A DNA stretch of 8,790 nucleotides from an uncultured Porphyromonas sp. (GTDB lineage Bacteria; Bacteroidota; Bacteroidia; Bacteroidales; Porphyromonadaceae), in contig URKO01000033.1 in the NCBI GenBank assembly GCA_900548415.1, positions 1 through 8,790 on the forward strand. The letters run 5' to 3'. This document shows positions 1 to 6,206 of the stretch, piece after piece (positions within the stretch are counted from its first letter, which is position 1; every line of letters begins with the position of its first letter). Under the pieces are notes generated by a model. It did not search any database. It had not been told where the DNA came from and saw only the letters and a program-made list of their open reading frames with translations. The translations under genes and the position numbers were made by a program.

Positions 1-84
1 ATTGCCACACGGGGGAGACAAAGGTTTTCAGTCGAGGGGTTTGCGGTTATCTCTACGGAGAGCGAGCGAAGCATTGGCACAAAC

Positions 85-130
85 GACAGCCCCCACGGGT
101 CTCTAGTCGTAGAGAGCCGTGGGGGCTGTC
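85..130 (-). terminator. Strong hairpin downstream of hmuV, probable operon terminator
   Basis: A perfect 14-bp inverted repeat (85-98 GACAGCCCCCACGG with 117-130 CCGTGGGGGCTGTC) encloses a G-G mismatch, a further 5-bp stem (100-104 with 111-115) and a 6-nt loop (105-110). It lies 89 nt after the hmuV stop. On the minus-strand transcript it is followed by GTTTGTGCC, only a weak U-run, and on the plus strand by ATGATTT, so it could serve both directions. The fold is certain; efficient rho-independent termination is likely but not assured without a good U-tract. Confidence 0.65.
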
Positions 131-135
131 ATGAT

Positions 136-201
136 TTAGGGGCTACTTAGGGGCTGGTTAGCACTCTTTTAGCGATGGGTTAGGGATGGCTTAGCGGTCT
201 G
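136..201. repeat. Six-unit array with TTAG repeated at exactly 11-nt spacing
   Basis: TTAG occurs at 136, 147, 158, 169, 180 and 191, each exactly 11 nt after the last, and a degenerate TGAG follows at 202. The units are TTAGGGGCTAC, TTAGGGGCTGG, TTAGCACTCTT, TTAGCGATGGG, TTAGGGATGGC and TTAGCGGTCTG. The first two are nearly identical; the rest share mainly the core. On the operon transcript these read CUAA every 11 nt, between the hmuV stop and the terminator hairpin. Because 11 is not a multiple of three, the CTAA cores place TAA in all three frames of the transcript. Function is unknown. Confidence 0.75.
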
Positions 202-219
202 TGAGCTGTCTGCTCCACC

Positions 220-558
220 TTACTCCTCGGGGATGTAGATGACCTCGCCATTCTCCAGCTCGTAGGCGATGCCGACGCGCTTGCCACGGCGCTGACTGGA
301 GGCGTCCTCGCTGTCGGTCGGTGTGTACCGCTCGATGGTGGAGCCTTTCTTGGAGATGATCTCCATATTGTCTTTGCCGGGGTTCTTGATGATGGTAAAG
401 TCCTCCTGCGTGAGCATCTCGGTCATGCTAAACTTCGTGACCAGTGCCACCATGAGCGCCACGGCAAAGACCATCGCCACGTCAAAGAGGTTGCTCACGA
501 GCGATGATGGATCGGTGTCATCGTGGCGCAGTGTGCGTCGCTTACTTCTTCGTCTCAT
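220..558 (-). CDS. hmuV: HmuV, small DUF2149-like, ExbD-like single-pass membrane protein
   Basis: This 112-aa protein has a very basic N-terminus (MRRRSKRRTLRH), one membrane helix (about 20-40) and a C-terminal periplasmic domain of about 70 residues. The helix begins LVSNLFDVAMVFAVAL, with Asp26 placed as in ExbD, TolR and MotB, where this aspartate carries protons. This makes it the likely partner of HmuU. It is shorter than typical ExbD (about 140 aa). The C-terminal part (KKGSTIERYTPTDSED, ending EVIYIPEE) probably contacts HmuS, HmuT or another periplasmic partner. Its ATG lies within the hmuU 3' end (17-nt overlap), which points to coupled translation. It is the last gene of the operon. 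I assign it to DUF2149 by length, layout and neighbours rather than by a database search. Confidence 0.82.
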   Translation of the reverse strand: MRRRSKRRTLRHDDTDPSSLVSNLFDVAMVFAVALMVALVTKFSMTEMLTQEDFTIIKNPGKDNMEIISKKGSTIERYTPTDSEDASSQRRGKRVGIAYELENGEVIYIPEE

Positions 559-1159
559 CTTCTGCTTGGGTTAGGAGTTCGTCGATGTAGTCGATGTAGA
601 TGAGCTCTTGGTGGTGATAGCGGTGGAGTCTCTGCAAGGTCAGATAGCCGATGGCAGAGACGAAGAGTCCTAGCACGGTAGTCGCAAAGGCAACCTGCAT
701 ATTGTACGCCATAGTTGCCATATCGCCACTGCTCAGCCCGACGAGCGCTGGCCCCATTGGTATGAGGGTACCCATTAGTCCGAGGATTGGACCGAACTTG
801 GTCAAGACTTGCGGGTAGACGAGTCGCTTGTCGAGGCGTAGCTCATACTCGCCGATGAGTAGGTTGCGCTCAGCAGCGGGAGCCACGAGGAGGGAGCGCA
901 GTAGCTCCTCAAAGAGGTCTAGCCGTGCTGTCTTTGGACTTTCACCGCCCAGCTCTTGGCGCAGTCTGCCGAGTAGTGCGCTAGCGTCTTCACGCTGATG
1001 GGAGAAGTAGCGCTGCTGTAGTCGCTTGTAGCGCTGTGCCCGCTCGATGAGTCCGCCCAGCATGAGGAGGGCTAGGAGGAAGAGTAGGAGTAGCCCAATG
1101 ATCACCGGTATGAGGAGACCATTGGAGAGGAGAAACATGGTGTCTGAAATAAACTTCAT
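542..1159 (-). CDS. hmuU: HmuU, MotA/TolQ/ExbB-type proton-channel protein
   Basis: This is an inner-membrane stator subunit that probably uses the proton gradient with HmuV. The 205-aa product has a helix at about 14-37, a cytoplasmic domain of about 80 residues (40-118), and two closely spaced helices (119-142 and 153-176). The TolQ/ExbB signature is clear: KFGPILGLMGTLIPMGPAL, then QVAFATTVLGLFVSAIG. Thr131 and Thr160/161 fall where ExbB and TolQ keep channel-lining threonines. The ATG at 1159 is preferred. The frame could extend to a TTG at 1183, adding eight residues (MLHTQQIT) of no family character, and a second ATG lies at 1138. From 1159 the gap to hmuT is 31 nt. Its 3' end overlaps hmuV by 17 nt. 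It has no relation to the ABC permease also called HmuU in Gammaproteobacteria. Confidence 0.88.
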   Translation of the reverse strand: MKFISDTMFLLSNGLLIPVIIGLLLLFLLALLMLGGLIERAQRYKRLQQRYFSHQREDASALLGRLRQELGGESPKTARLDLFEELLRSLLVAPAAERNLLIGEYELRLDKRLVYPQVLTKFGPILGLMGTLIPMGPALVGLSSGDMATMAYNMQVAFATTVLGLFVSAIGYLTLQRLHRYHHQELIYIDYIDELLTQAEDETKK

Positions 1160-1190
1160 AGTAATCTGTTGTGTGTGTAACAATCTTATC

Positions 1191-1895
1191 TTATTTGCGT
1201 GAGCCTTTTGCCTTGATGAGCATGGCTAAATAGCCGATGAGGACGCCACTAGCGAGGGTCGCTAGGAGTATGCATAGCTCTCTAGGCGAGGAGCTGTCTA
1301 GCTGGACATTTGGTGCTTGTGTGTGCTCTGGGATGAGAATGTAGGCTATGACACTACCCACGGCTAGCACCCCAGCCAAGAGCATGGCGAGCAGACGGAG
1401 GAACTCTCGATCATGTATCAGGCGAGGTGTCAGCTCGATGAGTAGGAGGAGCACCACAGCAAAGGTTATGGTCACTGCCCAGTAATGGACCCCGGGCATG
1501 CTGTAGATGACAAAGCTCCTCAGGTAGCATAGCGCAGGTAGCATCAGTAACGATGGGAGCCATACGGCTATCTGGTGGCAGGCGGTCATGACCGCTACGA
1601 CTAGTCCCTCTCGATGATAGATCATACGCAGAGAGCGGTGTGCGGGTCGGTAGGTGACGACCGCCATCGTGAGCAGTAGCTCTAGCGAGACCATCATGGC
1701 TAGTGTGGAGAGCTGCTCCGCCTGACGTAGCATAGCGTCGAGGGCAAGCTTGCTCACTCGCAGGGTTGCCTGATGGGTCGCCACCAAGCCGACGATGTAT
1801 AGGAGTGCATGCGCTAGTCGCACCCTATGATCAGATCGTACGGCTGTGGTGGTGAGCGCCACTAGGAGCGCAAAGATGGAAACGATGAGTAGCAT
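1191..1895 (-). CDS. hmuT: HmuT, polytopic inner-membrane protein of unknown function
   Basis: This is a 234-aa, strongly hydrophobic protein with about seven predicted membrane helices (roughly 1-19, 27-45, 62-82, 97-125, 137-156, 166-188 and 207-228) and a basic tail (KAKGSRK). I recognise no catalytic motif, and it lacks Walker motifs, so it is not an ABC ATPase. The symbol is given by its place between hmuS and hmuU in a conserved gene order. Despite the name it is not the periplasmic haem-binding HmuT of the Yersinia-type hmuRSTUV ABC transporter. Histidines in or near helices (29, 41, 94, 107, 137, 161) could ligate haem or metal, but this is unproven. It may be a haem/porphyrin permease or a membrane platform for HmuS and HmuU/HmuV. 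The ATG follows the hmuS stop by only 3 nt, so translational coupling is likely. Confidence 0.8.
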   Translation of the reverse strand: MLLIVSIFALLVALTTTAVRSDHRVRLAHALLYIVGLVATHQATLRVSKLALDAMLRQAEQLSTLAMMVSLELLLTMAVVTYRPAHRSLRMIYHREGLVVAVMTACHQIAVWLPSLLMLPALCYLRSFVIYSMPGVHYWAVTITFAVVLLLLIELTPRLIHDREFLRLLAMLLAGVLAVGSVIAYILIPEHTQAPNVQLDSSSPRELCILLATLASGVLIGYLAMLIKAKGSRK

Positions 1896-1898
1896 CTC

Positions 1899-4800
1899 TT
1901 ACTTCGTACGCTTCTTACGTCTGCTGTAAAGGAGAGAGAGCACCAGTATGAGGACGAGTACGACGCCTCCGATGATGACCACCTCGGTCGTGTAGAGATG
2001 ATCCTGATCCTCTGCAGAGGCAGCGCCAGCAGCCTGCTTCTTGCCCTGTGCCTTGTCTGAGTCCTTCGAGAGTACCTGCTGCTTTTGGTCAGACTGTGAG
2101 GTCACCTTGAGTGCCTTGTCTAGGGCGGCGGTGTACCCTTGCTGCTGCTCGGGTGTGAGTTGATCTTGGATCATCTTACGCAGCTTAGCATTGTCACAGA
2201 CCATACCGCTACAACCAGCACCCGCCTTTGCCAAGCTCTCGGCATGGAGCTGAGCGATGGTCTGCTTTTGCTCAGCAGTCGCCTGCCAGTAACCCTTGCG
2301 AATGGTCTCCATCATGGAGGCGGTGAGGTCTTGCAGGGCTGCGGGATTGTTGCGCTCGAAGAAGTCGACGGTGCCGAGCTGGTGCTTGTCCACGACATAC
2401 ATATCGTAGAGGGCATCCCAGAGCTCCTTGTCGATGGCTGAGGGCTTCATGACGTTCCACGCATAGGTATTGCGGATGGTCTCGTCGATAGCGTCTGCTG
2501 CTCCCGCACCCTCTTTGAGTTGCTCACGTACATAGGTGGGGTTGAGGATTGTGGTGCGAGCTTCGACGCCGATAGCCTGCTTGATCTCCTGCGTCTTGAC
2601 ACGACGACGGTTACGCAGATCGGTGAAGTAGCCCTCGGGGTCCTTGCCCGTGACGTGACGCACGGAGAGGGTGAGTCCGCCCATAAACTCATAGACGTGA
2701 TCCAAACTTAGCGCGCCCCACGTATTGCTCTGACGGGGCTGGACGACGGCATCGGTGTTTTGCAGAGCTGCCTCAAAGATTCCTTTGGCGGTCTCGCCCC
2801 AAAGCTCTTCGTCGCCATAGATGGCGCCCATATTGTTCATGTAAACCTCGGCAATCTCACTCTCTTTCTCCCAACGGTCACCGCTCTCGACCATCTCCTG
2901 AATTCCAGTACCGTAGGCACCGTTGAGACCGCCGAAGATGCGCTTGCCGCTAAGCTTACGAGCCTGCTCGGGGGGTACGCCATGCTCTAGGAGCACACGC
3001 TCCGCCTCGACACGTCCGAGGGCTATCTGATTGGGTGTGTTGCCATCCTTGGTCTCTGCGACGAGATCCATAGCCTTTTGCAAGAGGAAGAGGCGGGAGG
3101 CTGCGATGTCTCGGAGCTGACCCGAGGTCTGTATGACCACATCCACACGGGGTCTGCCGAGCTCCTTGATGGGGATGACGCGCACGTCGATCACCTTGCC
3201 ACGGCGGTCACGCACGGGCTCGACACCGAGGAGCGCCATGATCTCAGCGATGGTCGTACCCTCGCTCTCGATGAAGCTACTGCTCCAGAGCGTGAAGCTC
3301 ACCTTGCGTGGTATGGAGTCGTTGTGACGAGAGCGGTAGTCGGCTAGGAGCGCATCGGCTAGCTGCTGCCCGTCTTCCCATGCCTTTGCTGTGGGTGTCA
3401 TCTCGGGATCGATGGCGTAGAGGTTGCGCCCTGTGGGTAGTACGGAGGGGCTAGCGATGAAGTCTCCGCCTGGCGAAGGTGCCGTATAGCCTCCACTGAG
3501 CGCATTGGCGAGCGAAGCTAGCTCGAGCTGTGGCGAAGTGATCAGCATACGCTTATAATATGGTATCTCTGCCACGGAGCGACGCAACAGACTGACACCC
3601 TCGGCGAGGAGTACCAGCTTGGGGTCTTGCTTCGTCTCAGCGCTGGCGGGTTTGCCATGAGGAGGCATACCGCCACCCATTCCTTTGGACATATTCTTTG
3701 GCATACCTCCTGGGTGACCACTAGGCATCCCGCTAGGCTTGCCCTGTGGCTTAGCTTTTGCCTTGTCACCGCCCATCATACCTGCAGGCATACCGCCCAT
3801 CATACTGGACTGTGCGCTCTCCTCTTGTTGCGCCTTGAGGAACTGATCGGCACGCGCCAGCTCGGCTCCACTAACGCCTAGCGACTGAATGAGTGCATCG
3901 ACCTCTCCTGCGGCAATCTCTCGATCCTGAACACGAGCCACAAAGCGGTCCACAGGACGGAGGTAGTGAGCGTTGAAGTAGACATCGTCCTTGATCTGAG
4001 CGTCGGTGATCCGTCCGCGAGACTTATCTATCTGAGCCAGTGCATAGGCTATTGGGTCGACCGAGAGGAGGCGGACACTAGAGCGAATCTTCTCTGAGCT
4101 GAAGGGAACACCCGTCGTGTACATACCGCCCACTATCTTGGCGTGAGCTAGCTCATCAACAAAGTTGGCAATCAGCTCAATCTCTTCTCTCGTGTAGGGC
4201 TTGCTCATCGTGGAGTCTAGCTTGAGGTCTCTGTGGAAGCCCTTAACGATGGTCATCTCTTTGATCCGCTTGGAGAGTGCATCGTCATCTTTTTCTGAAG
4301 CTAGATAGCGGTCGGTCAAGTCGCGCAGCGGTTGCATCTCTTTGTCTAGCTGCGTATCGATAAAGGGCGGAGCTAAGTAAGAGACCGCCTGGCCGTAGGA
4401 GCGACGCTTGGCGATCATACACTCACCGACATTTGCTGTCGTATAGTAATAGATGTGTGGCAGATCACGCACGAGCCTATCGGTGTAGTCGTAGTTACTC
4501 AGCGCTACCTGCTTGCCGGGGATAAACTCCAGACTGCCGTGCGTACCGAAGTGCATCAAGACGTCAGCCTGCCAGCCGTTACGAGCCCACAGATAGCTCG
4601 CTATGTATGGGTAAGTGGGTACGGAGGTAGAGCCGTGTACCATCTTGAAGTCTAGATCTCCGCTGCCAGTCCCTGGCTGAGGTAGGAGTGCTACCTTACC
4701 ATAAGTGAGTCGGGTCACGGCAATGCCCTCGACACCGTCACGCTCTAAGACGAAGTCGTGCCCTGGGATCGCCCCATAGCGAGTCTCTATGCTGTCTTTG

Positions 4801-6173
4801 AGTGCAGGAGGGAAGGTATCGTCGATCCACTGCGTCAGCTCTTGCGTCGAGACAAAGGCGGGGTAGTTGCTGTGTAGCATCATCTGCTTGTTGCCCTCTG
4901 CATAGTTGTTGTAGAGCGCACCACGAGACATCAGATCCTTGGCAAAAGCCTCCTCCGTGTCGGGCAAGCCTGTCAGGTCGTAGCCTTGGCTCTGTAGGTA
5001 CTTCAGGACGTTGTAGAGCGATGGCACAACCTCGATACCTTGCGCCACGAGACTGTTTTGTCCAGGGCCCTTGAAGTAGAAGAGTGCTATGCGCTTGTCC
5101 GCATTGTTCATCGTCTGTAGCTTGACATAGCGGTGGAGTAGTGAGCAGAAGTCGGGCAGACGCTCAGGGATCGTGTGAAACTCCTTAAAGCCCTGCTTGT
5201 TCTCTCGCAGTGTCACCAGTGCAAAGGGGAGGATAGTGCCATCTATCTCAGGCGTTACGACCGTCTGGCTGAGATAGCCTCCCCACATGCCTTGCTTGTC
5301 TTTGATCCAGTCGTCATATAGCTCCGATACGAGGAGCGGAGAGAAGATGGGTACGTTGTGCTCCTTGAGCCAAGCGATGGCGGGGTCGCCACCGAAGCGT
5401 CCGTGGGCGAAGTAGATGACCGCCTGTGGCTTGATCTCTGAGAGGAACTCCAGTCGACGTGTCATAGCGCTGATCGGGTAGACGTTAAAGCCGGAATCCT
5501 CCAACGCTCCGATCAACTCGTCCAAGTAGTCTCGGCTCGATCCGAAGGGACCTGCGATGCCCGTAAAGAGCGCAATGCGAGGAGCTCCCTCCTTGTAGCC
5601 ATGCTCGTTGTAGAACTTCTGAAAGCTCTCGACACTGTCGAAGGCGAGGTCGGGGTCTTCGTCCGTAAAGAGCAGGTCGTAGCCGTACTCTACAGGCTCT
5701 TCGATAGTACCCGTACGGAGCGACTTACCGAGTACTTCCTTACGGATGTAGTTAAAGGCCGAGCGGTAGTTGCTCGTACCGCCATTGGCCAGATAAGACA
5801 CCAGCGTCTCCTGCTGTAGCGAGTCTAGGTTGGAGATGTTATTCTCTGGCGTTGTGGTCATGTAGGCGAGGTACTTCAGTCCGCGCTCCTCGCCTAGTTG
5901 CTTGATCAGCGCGCGGTCCTCGTCGGTCCACTTGAGCCCCATGCCGAAGGCGATCATGGCGTCGTAGTTCTTCAGTTCCGAGAGCTCGGTGACAGCTGCG
6001 AGGCGCACATTCTTCTTGTCGGTCGCAGCCGCCATACGAGAGGCTACGAAGTCTGGCATATTGACCAAAGCGACCCGCACAGGCTTAGGCCACAAGAGAT
6101 AGGCACCGAGGATGATGAGTATCAGTAGTACTGGTGCTCCTATGTAGTAGAGATGCTTCTTGGAGAAAGTCAT
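1899..6173 (-). CDS. hmuS: CobN/magnesium-chelatase-like haem-processing protein HmuS, membrane-anchored
   Basis: HmuS belongs to the CobN/BchH family of large chelatase subunits. In haem-uptake operons it is thought to act on imported haem, with iron removal (dechelation) proposed for Bacteroidota. The 1424-aa product shows CobN-type motifs in order: HFGTHGSLEFIPGK (541-554), TGRNLYAIDP (about 915-925), LGRPRVDV followed by SGQLRD (about 1003-1020), RIFGGLNGAYGTGI (about 1077-1090), YEFMGG, and ILNPTYV. Unlike cytoplasmic CobN, it has a hydrophobic segment at each end (8-28 and 1397-1416) with positive residues outside both (SKKH at the N-terminus, RRKKRTK at the C-terminus). This predicts both ends in the cytoplasm and a body of about 1360 residues in the periplasm. 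Residues 791-839 are a Met/Gly/Pro-rich insert, and CSGMVC at 1321-1326 is a Cys pair. It starts 33 nt after hmuR, and only 3 nt separate its stop from the hmuT ATG. Family is certain; the direction of the reaction is inference. Confidence 0.93.
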   Translation of the reverse strand: MTFSKKHLYYIGAPVLLILIILGAYLLWPKPVRVALVNMPDFVASRMAAATDKKNVRLAAVTELSELKNYDAMIAFGMGLKWTDEDRALIKQLGEERGLKYLAYMTTTPENNISNLDSLQQETLVSYLANGGTSNYRSAFNYIRKEVLGKSLRTGTIEEPVEYGYDLLFTDEDPDLAFDSVESFQKFYNEHGYKEGAPRIALFTGIAGPFGSSRDYLDELIGALEDSGFNVYPISAMTRRLEFLSEIKPQAVIYFAHGRFGGDPAIAWLKEHNVPIFSPLLVSELYDDWIKDKQGMWGGYLSQTVVTPEIDGTILPFALVTLRENKQGFKEFHTIPERLPDFCSLLHRYVKLQTMNNADKRIALFYFKGPGQNSLVAQGIEVVPSLYNVLKYLQSQGYDLTGLPDTEEAFAKDLMSRGALYNNYAEGNKQMMLHSNYPAFVSTQELTQWIDDTFPPALKDSIETRYGAIPGHDFVLERDGVEGIAVTRLTYGKVALLPQPGTGSGDLDFKMVHGSTSVPTYPYIASYLWARNGWQADVLMHFGTHGSLEFIPGKQVALSNYDYTDRLVRDLPHIYYYTTANVGECMIAKRRSYGQAVSYLAPPFIDTQLDKEMQPLRDLTDRYLASEKDDDALSKRIKEMTIVKGFHRDLKLDSTMSKPYTREEIELIANFVDELAHAKIVGGMYTTGVPFSSEKIRSSVRLLSVDPIAYALAQIDKSRGRITDAQIKDDVYFNAHYLRPVDRFVARVQDREIAAGEVDALIQSLGVSGAELARADQFLKAQQEESAQSSMMGGMPAGMMGGDKAKAKPQGKPSGMPSGHPGGMPKNMSKGMGGGMPPHGKPASAETKQDPKLVLLAEGVSLLRRSVAEIPYYKRMLITSPQLELASLANALSGGYTAPSPGGDFIASPSVLPTGRNLYAIDPEMTPTAKAWEDGQQLADALLADYRSRHNDSIPRKVSFTLWSSSFIESEGTTIAEIMALLGVEPVRDRRGKVIDVRVIPIKELGRPRVDVVIQTSGQLRDIAASRLFLLQKAMDLVAETKDGNTPNQIALGRVEAERVLLEHGVPPEQARKLSGKRIFGGLNGAYGTGIQEMVESGDRWEKESEIAEVYMNNMGAIYGDEELWGETAKGIFEAALQNTDAVVQPRQSNTWGALSLDHVYEFMGGLTLSVRHVTGKDPEGYFTDLRNRRRVKTQEIKQAIGVEARTTILNPTYVREQLKEGAGAADAIDETIRNTYAWNVMKPSAIDKELWDALYDMYVVDKHQLGTVDFFERNNPAALQDLTASMMETIRKGYWQATAEQKQTIAQLHAESLAKAGAGCSGMVCDNAKLRKMIQDQLTPEQQQGYTAALDKALKVTSQSDQKQQVLSKDSDKAQGKKQAAGAASAEDQDHLYTTEVVIIGGVVLVLILVLSLLYSRRKKRTK
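3654..3806 (-). repeat. Met/Gly/Pro-rich low-complexity insert within hmuS, built on repeated GGMP codons
   Basis: Residues 791-839 of HmuS contain ten Met and two His in 49 residues, mostly as GGM, GMM and GMP units broken by a short Lys-rich stretch. At the DNA level, four near-copies of an 11-bp unit (GGCATACCGCC and variants, plus strand) occur at 3664, 3700, 3724 and 3787, which suggests growth by short duplications. The insert lies between well-behaved CobN-like segments and is likely a flexible loop in the periplasm. Met-rich loops bind Cu(I) or haem iron in other proteins; a metal-handling or haem-handling role here is conjecture. Confidence 0.75.
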
Positions 6174-6206
6174 AGGGAGAGAGTCTTAGTAGGGGGAAAG
6201 CCCTTT

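Noticed and set aside
1..150. A plus-strand frame open from the window edge to a TAG at 148-150, which could be the 3' end of a neighbouring gene
   Set aside because: It runs straight through the 85-130 hairpin, its product has no recognisable character, and 48 open codons at an edge can arise by chance.
1160..1183. TTG start for hmuU giving an eight-residue longer protein
   Set aside because: The added residues (MLHTQQIT) show no family character and an ATG at 1159 directly precedes the expected N-terminal region, so the ATG is preferred.
1191..1895. Reading hmuT-hmuU-hmuV as the haem ABC transporter of the same names from Yersinia
   Set aside because: There is no Walker A/B or ABC signature, no periplasmic binding protein, and HmuU is clearly of the MotA/TolQ/ExbB type. 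The shared names are historical.
3078..3347. Plus-strand open frames inside hmuS and hmuR (for example 3078-3347, 4802-5074, 2139-2441)
   Set aside because: They lie antisense to strongly supported coding sequence, lack family motifs, and reflect base composition and codon use of the real genes.
6174..6206. Possible promoter or regulatory element between hmuR and hmuS
   Set aside because: The 33-nt gap is too short and shows no convincing Bacteroidota -7/-33 elements; only a tiny GGG-CTTT-CCC palindrome is seen.
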